Shown: positions 47,916 to 58,034 of the stretch, in pieces
How the letters are laid out: every line of letters starts with the position of its first letter
How positions within the stretch are numbered: position 1 is the stretch's first letter
From: an uncultured Alphaproteobacteria bacterium
GTDB lineage: Bacteria > Pseudomonadota > Alphaproteobacteria > Caulobacterales > Caulobacteraceae
DNA length: 64,000 bases
Assembly (NCBI GenBank): GCA_903822175.1
Contig: CAIJOB010000042.1
Coordinates: 186,001-250,000, forward strand
Direction of reading: 5' to 3'
Translations under genes and position numbers: made by a program
The notes under the pieces: generated by a model
Database searches by the model: none
Seen by the model: only the letters and a program-made list of their open reading frames with translations
What the model was told of the DNA's origin: nothing

Positions 47916-50900
47916 ATGGCCGACCTCGTCTTCCACGATCCGACCGGACGCAGGGCCAGGCGTGTGCGCTTCATGGGCGGCCTGGTGGCGTCGTTCCTGG
48001 CGCTGCTGGTCGCGGCCTTCTTCGCGACCCTGGCCTTCGCGCCGCGGCTCCCCACGGTCAGCCTGAAGGACCCCGGAACCCTGCCGTCGGCCCTGCACCA
48101 GGAGACGGCGCGCAAGCTGAAGGGCCGCAACCAGTGGAACCGCATTCCGCATCCGCGCGGCGCGGCGGCGGCCGGCGGCCCGGCCCGGCCGCTGTCGATC
48201 GGCTTCTACGTGTCCTGGGACGAAAGCTCGCGGGAGTCGCTCGCCGACCACGTGGACCAGCTGGACGTCGTCTCGCCGCAGTGGATTTCGCTGACCAAGG
48301 CCGACGGCACGGTGGATATCACCGCCGACCCGCAGGCGCGCGCGATCATCGCGGCGGCCAAGCATCCTCCGTCGATCCTGCCCGGCGTCTTCAACAAGCC
48401 GCCGACCGGCGACTGGGACGGGAAGATGGCCGACGCCTTCCTGCTCAATCCCCAGGCGCGGACCAAGATGATCTCCAACCTAGTCGCCCAGGCGCAGAAG
48501 CGCGGCTATGCGGGCTATGTCTTCGACCTGGAGGCCATGTCGCCGGCCGGCATGCGCGCCTATCCAAGCTTCATCGCCCAGGCCCGCGCGGCCCTGAAGC
48601 CGATCGGCCGCGATGTCTGGGTGACCACCTACTTCGCCGACGACGACTTTCCCTACAAGGCGCTGCAGGACGCCGCCGACGCGGTGGTGCTGATGGCCTA
48701 CGACCAGCACTACGGCGGCGGCGAGCCGGGTCCGGTGGCCGCCCAGGACTGGTTCGAGACCAACCTCGCCCGGCGCATGGAGCACCTGGATCCGGCCAAG
48801 ACCATCGTCGCGCTGGACACCGTCGGCTACGACTGGACGCTCGCCGGTCAGCACAACAAGGCCAGCGGCAAGGCGGCGCTGTTCGCCGACGCCACCCAGA
48901 CCGCGCACGACGCCGAGGTGCAGGTCGAGATGGAGGAAAACTCCCTCAACCCGACCTTCGGCTACCAGGACGACCAGGGGCTCAAGCACGTGGTCTGGTT
49001 CCTGGACGCGCCGACGCTGTTCAACCAGATCAAGGTCGCCGACGGCTTCCGGCCGCTCGGCTATGCGCTGTGGCGGATGGGCGGTGAGGACGGCCTCGAC
49101 TACCAGGTGCTGCGGCACGAATACGGCCAGGCCAAGCCCGACGGGCTGGAGGCGCTGAAGCCGGGCGCCGGTGTCGATTTCGACGGCCAGGGCGAGGTGC
49201 TGCACGTCTCCTCGATCCCAACGCCCGGGCGCCGCTCGCTGGAGATCGACTCCGACACCGGCCTGGTCTCGGGCGAGAACTATGAGGTGATGCCGACCTC
49301 CTATGTGATCCAGCGCTATGGCTTCCATCCGGGCTGGGTGGCGATCACCTTCGATGACGGGCCGGACGAGCGCTGGACGCCGAAAATCCTCGACATCCTG
49401 AAGGAGAAGAAGGCGTCGGCGACCTTCTTCGTGATCGGCAAGAACATGGCCAACAAGCCGGGGCTGGTGGCGCGCGAGGTCCGCGAGGGCCACGACGTCG
49501 GCAACCACACCTGGACCCACCCGGACATCTCCAAGGTCTCCGCGGCGCAGGCGGCGGTGGAGCTTTCGGCGACGCAGCGATTGTTCGAGACCATCACCGG
49601 GCGGTCCATGAGGCTGTTCCGGCCACCCTATTTCGGCGACGCGGAGCCTTCGACGCCGCGCGAGGTCGCGCCGCTACTGACCGGCCAGACTCAGGGCTAC
49701 CTGGCCGTCGGCCTGCGCATCGATCCCGACGACTGGGACCATCCCGACGCGACGACGGCGGCGCGGGTGGTCGACGTGGCCCTCACCCGGCTCGCGGAGA
49801 CCAGCTCCAGCGGCGGCCGCCCGCCTGGCCAGGTCATCCTGCTGCACGACAGCGGCGGCGACCGCAGCCGCACGGTCGAGGCGCTCCCCAAGCTCATCGA
49901 TGCGCTACGGGCCCACGGCTACAAGATCGTCACCATCGGCGACCTGGCCGGCATGACCAACGCCGAGGCCATGCCGCCCACGAGCCGCAACTCCTTCGAG
50001 CTGCTGCTCGACCGGATCGGCTTCGGCTTCTTCCATGGCGTGAACATCGCGCTGACGACGCTGTTCATCACCGCCATCGTGCTGGGTGTTGGGCGGCTGT
50101 TGCTGCTGGGCGTCCTGGCGCTCGTGCACCGCTTCACCATCGGCAAGCGCACCCCGCCGATGCCGGACCCGCAGACCGGGCCGCTGATCAGCGTACTGAT
50201 CCCCTGCTTCAACGAGGAAAAGGTGATCGAAAGCTCGATCCGCCGGATCCTGGCCTCCAACTGGGCCAAGCTGGAGGTGCTGGTGCTGGACGACGGCTCG
50301 TCCGACCACACCGCCGAGGTGGTGCGCAAGGCCTTCGCCGACGAGCCGCGCGTGACGCTGATGAGCTTCGAGAACGGCGGCAAGGCGCGCGCGCTGAACA
50401 AGGGCCTCGCCAAGGCGCATGGCGACGTGGTGGTGGCGTTGGACGCCGACACCCTGTTCCCCTCCGACACTCTGGCCAAGCTCGCCCGCTGGTTCGGCGA
50501 TCCCAGGGTAGGCGCGGTCGCGGGCAACGCGCTGGTCGGCAACCGCCGCAACCTGATCACCCGCTGGCAGGCGCTGGAATATGTCACCGCCCAGAACCTG
50601 GAGCGGCGCGCGCTGGCGGCCCTGGGCGCGGTGACCGTTGTGCCGGGCGCGGTGGGCGCCTGGCGCAAGGCGGCGCTCGATGCGCTCGGCGGCTATCCGG
50701 ACGACACGCTCGCCGAAGACCAGGACCTGACCATGGCCCTGCAGATCGCCGGCTGGCGGGTGGAGTTCGATCCCGAGGCGCGCGCCTACACCGAGGCGCC
50801 GGAGACGGTCGGCGGCCTGTTGAAACAGCGGTTCCGCTGGTCGTTCGGCACCCTGCAATGCATCTACAAGCACCGCTCGGCGCTGTTTAATCCAAAGCGC

Positions 50901-51302
50901 CCGGTGCTGGGCTTCGTCGCCCTGCCGCAAATCTGGCTGTTCCAGATCATCCTGACGGCGGTCGCGCCGCTGATCGACCTGGCGGTGGTCTGGAGCCTGA
51001 TCTCAGCGGCCTACGGCTTCACCAACCATTCGACGGAGTGGTCGCCGGACGATCTGGTCCGGCCGCTGTTCTACTGGGCGGCCTTCATCTTCCTCGACCT
51101 GTCGGCCGGCGCGCTCGGCATGGCGCTGGAGCGCCGCGCGCCCTGGGGAGACCTCGTCTGGATGCCGGTCCAGCGGTTCGGCTACCGGCAGCTGATGTAT
51201 TATGTGGTGGTCAAGTCGATCGACGCGGCCCTGCATGGCGCGCGCGTCGGCTGGGGCAAGCTTGAACGCCGCGCCAGCGCCGGGTTCGAAGGCGCGGGCT
51301 AA
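47916..51302 (+). CDS. Three-module exopolysaccharide protein: GH18-like, CE4 deacetylase, GT2 synthase
   Basis: The 1128-residue membrane protein starts with one membrane segment (about 20-42). A GH18-like domain (about 92-385) follows, with YVFDLEAMSP at 201-210 matching the family's D-x-E catalytic strand. A CE4/NodB polysaccharide deacetylase (about 470-680) has FDDGPD (Asp480-481), HTWTH and FRPPYFG. Two membrane segments and a GT2 processive glycosyltransferase (about 755-1000) come next, with IPCFNEE, DADT and QRFRW at 971-975, then more membrane helices. It would polymerise and deacetylate an N-acetylhexosamine polymer, as PgaC/PgaB do. It is divergent from the LytTR fusion gene. No Shine-Dalgarno is clear before the ATG. 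Confidence 0.9.
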   Translation: MADLVFHDPTGRRARRVRFMGGLVASFLALLVAAFFATLAFAPRLPTVSLKDPGTLPSALHQETARKLKGRNQWNRIPHPRGAAAAGGPARPLSIGFYVSWDESSRESLADHVDQLDVVSPQWISLTKADGTVDITADPQARAIIAAAKHPPSILPGVFNKPPTGDWDGKMADAFLLNPQARTKMISNLVAQAQKRGYAGYVFDLEAMSPAGMRAYPSFIAQARAALKPIGRDVWVTTYFADDDFPYKALQDAADAVVLMAYDQHYGGGEPGPVAAQDWFETNLARRMEHLDPAKTIVALDTVGYDWTLAGQHNKASGKAALFADATQTAHDAEVQVEMEENSLNPTFGYQDDQGLKHVVWFLDAPTLFNQIKVADGFRPLGYALWRMGGEDGLDYQVLRHEYGQAKPDGLEALKPGAGVDFDGQGEVLHVSSIPTPGRRSLEIDSDTGLVSGENYEVMPTSYVIQRYGFHPGWVAITFDDGPDERWTPKILDILKEKKASATFFVIGKNMANKPGLVAREVREGHDVGNHTWTHPDISKVSAAQAAVELSATQRLFETITGRSMRLFRPPYFGDAEPSTPREVAPLLTGQTQGYLAVGLRIDPDDWDHPDATTAARVVDVALTRLAETSSSGGRPPGQVILLHDSGGDRSRTVEALPKLIDALRAHGYKIVTIGDLAGMTNAEAMPPTSRNSFELLLDRIGFGFFHGVNIALTTLFITAIVLGVGRLLLLGVLALVHRFTIGKRTPPMPDPQTGPLISVLIPCFNEEKVIESSIRRILASNWAKLEVLVLDDGSSDHTAEVVRKAFADEPRVTLMSFENGGKARALNKGLAKAHGDVVVALDADTLFPSDTLAKLARWFGDPRVGAVAGNALVGNRRNLITRWQALEYVTAQNLERRALAALGAVTVVPGAVGAWRKAALDALGGYPDDTLAEDQDLTMALQIAGWRVEFDPEARAYTEAPETVGGLLKQRFRWSFGTLQCIYKHRSALFNPKRPVLGFVALPQIWLFQIILTAVAPLIDLAVVWSLISAAYGFTNHSTEWSPDDLVRPLFYWAAFIFLDLSAGALGMALERRAPWGDLVWMPVQRFGYRQLMYYVVVKSIDAALHGARVGWGKLERRASAGFEGAG

Positions 51303-51309
51303 CCTAGAT

Positions 51310-51449
51310 CCTCCCCCAGCGCGAAGCGCGATTGAGGGGGAGGTGGCTCGGTGCGAAGCGCCGAGACGGAGAGGGTTTCACCCGCGGCGGATAGACCAGT
51401 GGGCTTGAACCCCCTCAGTCTGTCTTCGCAGACAGCTCCCCCTGAGGGG
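51310..51449. repeat. Palindromic intergenic repeat upstream of sucC
   Basis: CCTCCCCC (51310-51317) pairs with GGGGGAGG (51336-51343). A CTCGG/CCGAG hairpin with a GCGAAGC loop follows. CCCCTCAG (51411-51418) pairs with CTGAGGGG (51442-51449) around an inner CTGTC/GACAG stem. The C- and G-block composition and the GCGAAGCG loops match the repeat at 14043. The 273-base gap it occupies holds no gene that I can see. Confidence 0.65.
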
Positions 51450-51489
51450 TGAGCAACTTAAGGAACCGGGATTTACGACGGTCCCGCGG

Positions 51490-51518
51490 TTGTCTTCCCT
51501 CGGAGCGGCGCCTATAAC
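51490..51518 (+). promoter_or_regulatory. Candidate promoter of the suc operon
   Basis: TTGTCT (51490-51495) and TATAAC (51513-51518) are separated by 17 bases. The downstream element, read as CCTATAAC, resembles the Caulobacter housekeeping -10 GCTANAWC. Transcription would begin about 50 bases before the sucC start codon. It lies just downstream of the palindromic repeat. Confidence 0.5.
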
Positions 51519-51575
51519 GCCGCCCACTCGCCGAGCCGGCGAGACCCCCTTCGCCAGCGCGTTTCTGCGAGCCTC

Positions 51576-52790
51576 ATGAACATCCACGAACACCAAGCCA
51601 AGGCCGTCCTCGCCGAGTTCGGCGTGGCGGTCCCGAGAGGCTTCGCGGCCTTCACCGTCGCCGAGGCCACTGCGGCCGCCGAGAAGCTGGGGGGTCCGGT
51701 CTTCGTGGTGAAGTCGCAGATCCACGCCGGCGGACGCGGCAAGGGCCGCTTCGAGGGCCTGGGCCCCGACGCCAAGGGCGGGGTCCGCGTCGTCAAGTCG
51801 GTGGCCGAGGTCACCGCCAACGCCTCCGAGATGCTGGGCCGCGTGCTGGTGACCCACCAGACCGGGCCCAAGGGCAAGCAGGTCAACCGCCTCTACATTG
51901 AGGAAGGCGCCGCCATCGCCCGCGAGCTTTACCTCTCGCTGCTGGTCGACCGCGAAACGAGCCGGGTCTCGGTCGTGGCCTCCACCGAAGGCGGCATGGA
52001 CATCGAGGAGGTCGCGCATTCGACCCCCGAAAAGATCGTCACCTTCTCGATCGACCCTGTCACCGGCGTGCGCGGCTTCCACGGCCTGAAGCTGGCCGCG
52101 GCGCTCGGCCTCTCGGGCGACCTGACCAAACAGGCCGGCAAGCTGATCGGCCAGCTCTACGAAGCCTTCGTCGCCAAGGACATGGCGATGCTGGAAGTGA
52201 ACCCGCTGATCGTCACGGCTGCCAGTGAAGGCCAAGAGGGGCAGCTGCGCGTCCTCGACGCCAAGGTCTCCTTCGACGACAACGCCCTGTTCCGTCACCC
52301 GGACATCAAGGCGCTGCGCGACGAGAGCGAGGAAGACCCCAAGGAGATCGAGGCCTCCAAATACGACCTCAGCTACATCGCGCTCGACGGTCAGATCGGC
52401 TGCATGGTCAACGGCGCGGGCCTGGCCATGGCGACCATGGACATCATCAAGCTCTATGGCGCCGAGCCCGCCAACTTCCTCGACGTCGGCGGCGGGGCCG
52501 ATGAGGCCAAGGTCACCGCGGCCTTCAAGATCATCATCTCCGACCCCAACGTGAAGGGCATCCTGGTCAATATCTTCGGCGGCATCGCCCGCTGCGATAT
52601 CCTGGCCCAGGGCGTCGTCGCCGCGGTCAAGCAGGTGGGTCTGAACGTGCCGCTGGTGGTGCGCCTGGAAGGCACCAATGCCGAGCTCGGCAAGAAGATC
52701 ATCAACGAGAGCGGCCTGAACGTCATCGCCGCCAACGACCTCTCCGACGGGGCCGAGAAGATCGTGAAAGCCGTGCGGGGCGCTCAGTAA
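51576..52790 (+). CDS. sucC: Succinyl-CoA ligase, beta subunit
   Basis: The 404-residue subunit has the N-terminal ATP-grasp domain ([39 protein letters not shown]) and the C-terminal ligase domain ([24 protein letters not shown]). With SucD it converts succinyl-CoA, ADP or GDP and phosphate to succinate, CoA and nucleoside triphosphate in the TCA cycle. A short insertion (ASEGQEGQ) accounts for the slight excess length. It is the first gene of the suc operon. sucD begins 3 bases after its stop. mdh, often upstream in alphaproteobacteria, is not adjacent here. Confidence 0.97.
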   Translation: MNIHEHQAKAVLAEFGVAVPRGFAAFTVAEATAAAEKLGGPVFVVKSQIHAGGRGKGRFEGLGPDAKGGVRVVKSVAEVTANASEMLGRVLVTHQTGPKGKQVNRLYIEEGAAIARELYLSLLVDRETSRVSVVASTEGGMDIEEVAHSTPEKIVTFSIDPVTGVRGFHGLKLAAALGLSGDLTKQAGKLIGQLYEAFVAKDMAMLEVNPLIVTAASEGQEGQLRVLDAKVSFDDNALFRHPDIKALRDESEEDPKEIEASKYDLSYIALDGQIGCMVNGAGLAMATMDIIKLYGAEPANFLDVGGGADEAKVTAAFKIIISDPNVKGILVNIFGGIARCDILAQGVVAAVKQVGLNVPLVVRLEGTNAELGKKIINESGLNVIAANDLSDGAEKIVKAVRGAQ

Positions 52791-52793
52791 GCC

Positions 52794-53672
52794 ATGTCGA
52801 TCCTGATCAACAAAGACACCCGCGTCATCTGCCAGGGCTTCACCGGCGCCCAGGGCACGTTCCACTCCGAGCAGGCCATCGCCTACGGCACCAAGATGCT
52901 GGGCGGGGTGACACCGGGCAAAGGCGGCACGACCCACATCGGCCTGCCGGTGTTCAACACCGTCGCCGAGATCGTGAAGAACGAGCGGGTGGACGCGTCT
53001 GCGATCTACGTCCCGCCGGCCTTCGCCGCGGACTCGATCCTGGAAGCCATCGACTCTGAGATCCCGCTGATCATCTGCATCACCGAGGGCATCCCGGTGT
53101 CGGACATGGTCAAGGTGCGGCGCGCGCTGGACGGCTCGAAATCCAGGCTGATCGGGCCCAATTGCCCGGGCGTGCTCACCCCGAATGAATGCAAAATAGG
53201 CATCATGCCGGGCAACATCTTCAAGAAGGGCTCGGTGGGCGTTGTTTCCCGCTCGGGCACCCTTACCTATGAAGCCGTGTTCCAGACCACTCAGGTAGGC
53301 CTTGGCCAGACGACGGCTGTAGGCATTGGCGGCGACCCGGTGAAAGGCACCGAGTTCATCGCCATGCTCGACCTGTTCCTGAAGGACCCGGAGACCGAGT
53401 CGATCATCATGATCGGCGAGATCGGCGGCGCGGGCGAGGAAGACGCGGCTGAGTTCATCAAGAATTCACCAACCAAGAAGCCTATGGTCGGCTTCATCGC
53501 GGGACGCACCGCGCCGCCTGGACGGCGCATGGGTCACGCGGGCGCGATCATCTCCGGCGGCAAGGGCGGAGCCGAGGACAAGATCGCCGCGATGGAAGCT
53601 GCGGGCATCCGCGTTTCCCCATCGCCGGCGAAACTCGGTGAAACCCTTCTTGAGGTCCTGAAAGGGTCTTAA
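52794..53672 (+). CDS. sucD: Succinyl-CoA ligase, alpha subunit
   Basis: The 292-residue subunit has the CoA-binding N-terminal Rossmann domain ([30 protein letters not shown]), IGPNCPGVL and [11 protein letters not shown]. The phosphohistidine loop [17 protein letters not shown] lies near residue 246. It forms the catalytic core with SucC, and the active-site histidine carries the phosphate. Length is typical. sucA starts 87 bases downstream, the largest gap in the operon, which holds GC-rich stems but no clear terminator. Confidence 0.97.
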   Translation: MSILINKDTRVICQGFTGAQGTFHSEQAIAYGTKMLGGVTPGKGGTTHIGLPVFNTVAEIVKNERVDASAIYVPPAFAADSILEAIDSEIPLIICITEGIPVSDMVKVRRALDGSKSRLIGPNCPGVLTPNECKIGIMPGNIFKKGSVGVVSRSGTLTYEAVFQTTQVGLGQTTAVGIGGDPVKGTEFIAMLDLFLKDPETESIIMIGEIGGAGEEDAAEFIKNSPTKKPMVGFIAGRTAPPGRRMGHAGAIISGGKGGAEDKIAAMEAAGIRVSPSPAKLGETLLEVLKGS

Positions 53673-53759
53673 GCCGGTAATTAGACGTAAGTAGAGCGGT
53701 CCGCGCTCGGCTCCTTTCCCTAGAAGCTCCGCGGTCCCGGCTCTGGGAAAGCGGACGAC

Positions 53760-56732
53760 ATGGCCGACGACGCAGGTCTGATCAACGAGGTCTTGGCGGA
53801 GACCTCCTTCCTCTACGGCGGCAACGCGGCCTTCGTGGAAGACCTCTATGCGCAGTGGTCGGCCGACCCCAATTCGGTCGAAGCCTCCTGGCGCGCCTTC
53901 TTTGCCTCCCTGCACGACGCCGCCGGTGACGTGAAGCGCGCCGCGGCTGACCCCGCCTGGATCCAGCGCGCCGCCCCGCCCGCCCGTCCCGACTGGCTCT
54001 CGGCGCTCGACGGCATGTGGCCGGCGGTGGAAGCCAAACTCGGCGCCAAGATCGCCGAGCGCGGCCCGCCCGCCGCAGCCGCTGGCCCCGCGGCCTCCAC
54101 TGACGCCGTCCGCGCCGCGACGCTCGATTCCCTGCGCGCCATCATGATGATCCGCGCCTATCGGATGCGCGGCCACCTGAAGGCCAATCTCGATCCCTTG
54201 GGCATCGCCACCACGCCCGGCGACGCTTCGGAGCTCGACCCCGCGACCTACGGCTTCTCGGAGGCCGATTACGACCGGACGATCTTCCTGGACTTCGTGC
54301 TGGGGCTGGAGACGGCGACGATCCGCGAGATCCTGGCGATCGTCCGCCGGACCTACTGCGGCAGCGTCGGCGTCCAGTACATGCACATCTCCGACCCCAA
54401 GGAGAAGGGCTGGCTGCAGGCCCGCATCGAGGGCCGCGACAAGGAGATCGTCTTCACCAAGGAGGGCAAGGTCGCCATCCTGAAGAAACTGATCGAGACC
54501 GAGGGCTTCGAGAAGTTCCTGCACCGCCGTTTCCCCGGCACCAAGCGCTTCGGCCTGGACGGCGGCGAAAGCCTGGTGCCGGCGCTCGAGCAGATCATCA
54601 AGCGCGGCGGCGCGCTGGGCGTGAAGGACATCATCATCGGCATGCCGCACCGCGGCCGCCTGAACGTGCTTGCTGCGGTGATGGGCAAGCCCTATCAGGT
54701 GATCTTCCACGAGTTCCAGGGCGGCTCGTCGCTCCCCTCCGACGTCGAGGGGTCGGGCGACGTGAAGTACCATCTGGGCGCCAGCTCGGACCGGGCGTTC
54801 GACGGCAACTCCGTCCACCTGTCGCTGACCGCCAACCCCAGCCACCTGGAGATCGTCAATCCGGTGGTGATCGGCAAGGCCCGCGCCAAGCAGGCCTTTG
54901 AACTGCGCGCCAATCCCACCGCCGGGCGCGGCCATGTGCTGCCGCTCCTGATGCACGGCGACGCGGCCTTCGCCGGCCAGGGCGTGGTGGCCGAGTGCTT
55001 TGCGCTGTCGCAGCTGCGCGGCTATGGGGTCGGCGGCTCGCTGCACTTCATCGTCAACAACCAGATCGGCTTCACCACCAGCCCGAAGAATTCCCGCTCC
55101 TCGCCCTATCCGTCCGACGTGGCGCTGATGGTCGAGGCGCCGATCTTCCATGCCAACGGCGACGATCCCGAGGCCGTGGTGTTCGCCACCAAGGTCGCCA
55201 TCGAATACCGCCAGCAGTTCGGCAAGGACGTGGTGGTCGACATGTTCTGCTACCGCCGGTTCGGTCACAACGAGGGCGACGACCCGACGATGACCCAGCC
55301 CCTGATGTACGCGAAGATCAAGGACCACCCGAGCGTCCGCGATCTCTACGCCAAGCGGCTGGTCGGCGAAGGCACCGCGACGCAAGTCGAGGTCGACGGC
55401 TGGATCGCCGACTTCGACAAGTTCCTCGACGCCGAGTTCGACAGCGGCAAGAGCTACCACGCCGACAAGGCCGACTGGCTGGACGGCAAGTGGTCGGGCC
55501 TGAAACTGCCCGGCTCGGAAGAGAGCGGCGTCACGGGCGTCGCCAAGCAAAAGCTCATCGATCTGGGCCAGAAGATCACCACCATCCCCGACCGGATCAG
55601 CGTCCACAAGACCGTCGACCGGGTGATCGCCGCGCGGCGCGAGGCCATCGACAAGGGCGAGGGCCTGGACTGGTCGACCGCCGAAAGCCTGGCCTTCGCG
55701 ACCCTGCTCGACCAGGGCTATCCGGTGCGCCTGTCGGGCCAGGATTCGATCCGCGGCACCTTCACCCAGCGCCATGCTGGCATCGTCGACCAGACGACCG
55801 AAGAGACCTATTTCCCGCTGCGGAACCTCGGTCCGCAACAGGCGCACTTCGAGGTCCTGAACTCGGCGCTCTCGGAAGAGGCGGTGCTGGGCTTCGAGTA
55901 CGGCTTCTCGCTCACGGACCCCAATACGCTCGACATGTGGGAAGCCCAGTTCGGCGACTTCGTGAACGGCGCCCAGGTGCTGATCGACCAGTTCATCTCG
56001 TCGGGCGAACGCAAGTGGCTGCGGATGAGTGGGCTCGTCATGCTGCTGCCGCACGGCTACGAGGGCCAGGGCCCGGAGCATTCGTCGGCCCGCCTGGAGC
56101 GCTTCCTGCAGAGCTGCGCCGAGGACAATATGCAGGTGGTCAACTGCTCGACGCCGGCCAACTATTTCCACGTCCTGCGCCGCCAGATGATCCGCGAGTT
56201 CCGCAAGCCGCTGATCGTCATGACGCCCAAGTCACTGCTTCGGAACAAGCGCGCGGTCTCCAACCTTTCCGACCTCGCCGAGGGCACCAGCTTCCACCGG
56301 GTGATGCCCGATGGGGCCGAGGCCGGTGCGGACGTCGGCGGCATCAAGCTGCAGAGCGACGACAAGATCACCCGGGTGATCATCTGTTCCGGCAAGGTCT
56401 ACTTCGACCTGACCGACCAGCGGGCCAAGACCGGCCGCGACGACGTCTATGTGCTGCGCCTGGAGCAGTTCTATCCGTGGCCGCTGAAGTCGCTGTCCAA
56501 TGTGCTGAAGCGGTTCAAGAACGCCGACCTGGTCTGGTGCCAGGAAGAGCCGAAGAACATGGGCGGCTGGACCTTCGTCGATCCCTGGCTGGAGCTGACG
56601 CTGGACCGGCTGTCGATCAAGGCCAAGCGCGCCCGCTACGTTGGCCGCCCGGCCTCGGCCTCGACCGCGGCCGGGCTGATGGCGCGGCACCTGAAAGAGC
56701 TCGAAGCCTTCCTCACCGAAGCCTTCGCCTGA
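53760..56732 (+). CDS. sucA: 2-oxoglutarate dehydrogenase E1 component
   Basis: The 990-residue thiamine diphosphate enzyme decarboxylates 2-oxoglutarate and passes the succinyl group to the SucB lipoyl arm. The N-terminal helix that binds E2 is present (FLYGGNAAFVEDLYAQW). The TPP/Mg region includes GMPHRGRLNVLA and VHLSLTANPSHLE, HGDAAFAGQG and NNQIGFTTSP. The C-terminal half has GYEGQGPEHSSARLERFLQ and PKSLLRNKRAVS. Length is near the usual 930-1000. The ATG at 53760 follows AAGCGGACGAC. It stands between sucD and sucB and completes the operon with lpd. Confidence 0.97.
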   Translation: MADDAGLINEVLAETSFLYGGNAAFVEDLYAQWSADPNSVEASWRAFFASLHDAAGDVKRAAADPAWIQRAAPPARPDWLSALDGMWPAVEAKLGAKIAERGPPAAAAGPAASTDAVRAATLDSLRAIMMIRAYRMRGHLKANLDPLGIATTPGDASELDPATYGFSEADYDRTIFLDFVLGLETATIREILAIVRRTYCGSVGVQYMHISDPKEKGWLQARIEGRDKEIVFTKEGKVAILKKLIETEGFEKFLHRRFPGTKRFGLDGGESLVPALEQIIKRGGALGVKDIIIGMPHRGRLNVLAAVMGKPYQVIFHEFQGGSSLPSDVEGSGDVKYHLGASSDRAFDGNSVHLSLTANPSHLEIVNPVVIGKARAKQAFELRANPTAGRGHVLPLLMHGDAAFAGQGVVAECFALSQLRGYGVGGSLHFIVNNQIGFTTSPKNSRSSPYPSDVALMVEAPIFHANGDDPEAVVFATKVAIEYRQQFGKDVVVDMFCYRRFGHNEGDDPTMTQPLMYAKIKDHPSVRDLYAKRLVGEGTATQVEVDGWIADFDKFLDAEFDSGKSYHADKADWLDGKWSGLKLPGSEESGVTGVAKQKLIDLGQKITTIPDRISVHKTVDRVIAARREAIDKGEGLDWSTAESLAFATLLDQGYPVRLSGQDSIRGTFTQRHAGIVDQTTEETYFPLRNLGPQQAHFEVLNSALSEEAVLGFEYGFSLTDPNTLDMWEAQFGDFVNGAQVLIDQFISSGERKWLRMSGLVMLLPHGYEGQGPEHSSARLERFLQSCAEDNMQVVNCSTPANYFHVLRRQMIREFRKPLIVMTPKSLLRNKRAVSNLSDLAEGTSFHRVMPDGAEAGADVGGIKLQSDDKITRVIICSGKVYFDLTDQRAKTGRDDVYVLRLEQFYPWPLKSLSNVLKRFKNADLVWCQEEPKNMGGWTFVDPWLELTLDRLSIKAKRARYVGRPASASTAAGLMARHLKELEAFLTEAFA

Positions 56733-56780
56733 TCACCTGAGTACGTCTGAGTTTTTGAGAATCTAAGGAGCGCATTCCCT

Positions 56781-58022
56781 ATGGCCGACATCATGACGCC
56801 AGCGCTGGGCGAGTCCGTCACCGAAGCCACGGTGGCGCGCTGGGCCAAGAAGGCCGGCGATGCGGTCCGCAAGGATGAGATCCTGGTCGAGCTGGAAACC
56901 GACAAGGTGAGCCTGGAAGTGGCTGCCCCGTCGGACGGCGTGCTGAGCGAGATCGCCTTCGAGGAAGGCGCGACCGTCGAACCCGGCGCGGTGCTGGGCA
57001 AGATCACCGAAGGCGCCGCCGGCGCGAAAGCGGCTCCGGCCGCCGCACCTGCGCCTGCCAAGGCCGAAGCGCCCGCGCCTGTGAAGGCGCCGGAACCCGC
57101 TCCCGCTCCCGCTCCGGCTCCGGCCGCAAAGGCCGCCGCCGAGCCCGTGCTCGCGCCGTCGGCGCAGCGGGTGGTGGCCGAGAACAAGCTCGATGCGTCC
57201 GCGATTCCCGGCACCGGCAAGGACGGCCGGATCACCAAGGGCGATGCGCTGGCCGCGCTCGACGCCCGCGCCAATGCGCCGGCTGCCGCGCCCGCCGGCC
57301 CGGCGCCGGTCCGTGCGGTGCATGAGCGCGAGGAGCGGGTCCGCATGACGCGCCTGCGCCAGACCATCGCGCGCCGCCTGAAGGAAGCCCAGAACAACGC
57401 CGCCATGCTGACCACCTTCAACGAGGTGGACATGACCGCGGTGATGGCCATGCGGGCCAGCTACAAGGACGCCTTCGAGAAGACCCACGGCGTCAAGCTG
57501 GGCTTCATGAGCTTCTTCGTCCGCGCGGTGACCCACGCGCTGAAGATGGTCCCCGACGTCAACGCCGAGATCGACGGCACGGACCTGATCTACAAGAACC
57601 ACTACGACATCGGAGTCGCGGTCGGCACGGAGAAGGGCCTCGTCGTCCCCGTGGTCCGCGACGCCGACACCCTGAGCCTCGCCGGCATCGAAAAGGCCAT
57701 CGGCGCGCTCGGCAAAAAGGCCCGCGACGGCCAGCTGGCCATCGAGGACATGCAGGGCGGCACCTTCACCATCTCCAACGGCGGGGTCTACGGCTCGCTG
57801 ATGTCGACGCCGATCCTCAATGCGCCGCAGTCGGGGATCCTGGGCATGCACAAGATCCAGGACCGCCCCATGGCGATCGGCGGCCAGGTGGTGATCCGGC
57901 CGATGATGTACCTGGCGCTCAGCTACGATCACCGGGTGGTCGACGGCCAGGGCGCGGTGACCTTCCTGGTCCACGTCAAGGAAGCCATCGAGGAACCGCA
58001 GCGCCTGCTGCTCGACCTCTGA
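56781..58022 (+). CDS. sucB: 2-oxoglutarate dehydrogenase E2 component (dihydrolipoyl succinyltransferase)
   Basis: The 413-residue subunit has one N-terminal lipoyl domain with Lys42 in [16 protein letters not shown]. An Ala/Pro-rich flexible linker spans about residues 75-120. The peripheral-subunit-binding domain has [22 protein letters not shown], and the catalytic core ends in [15 protein letters not shown]. It transfers succinyl to CoA and forms the core of the complex. AAGGAG lies about ten bases before the ATG. The 52-residue AbrB-like gene starts 13 bases after its stop, and lpd follows. Confidence 0.97.
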   Translation: MADIMTPALGESVTEATVARWAKKAGDAVRKDEILVELETDKVSLEVAAPSDGVLSEIAFEEGATVEPGAVLGKITEGAAGAKAAPAAAPAPAKAEAPAPVKAPEPAPAPAPAPAAKAAAEPVLAPSAQRVVAENKLDASAIPGTGKDGRITKGDALAALDARANAPAAAPAGPAPVRAVHEREERVRMTRLRQTIARRLKEAQNNAAMLTTFNEVDMTAVMAMRASYKDAFEKTHGVKLGFMSFFVRAVTHALKMVPDVNAEIDGTDLIYKNHYDIGVAVGTEKGLVVPVVRDADTLSLAGIEKAIGALGKKARDGQLAIEDMQGGTFTISNGGVYGSLMSTPILNAPQSGILGMHKIQDRPMAIGGQVVIRPMMYLALSYDHRVVDGQGAVTFLVHVKEAIEEPQRLLLDL

Positions 58023-58034
58023 GGAGCCTCGCGA

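Noticed and set aside
51310..51449. A tRNA or small RNA gene in the gap before sucC
   Set aside because: The folded arms are repeated palindromes lacking a cloverleaf, T-loop and CCA end.
53466..56171. A 901-residue minus-strand open frame across sucA
   Set aside because: It is the complement of sucA and sucD codons in a GC-rich genome; no domain is recognisable.
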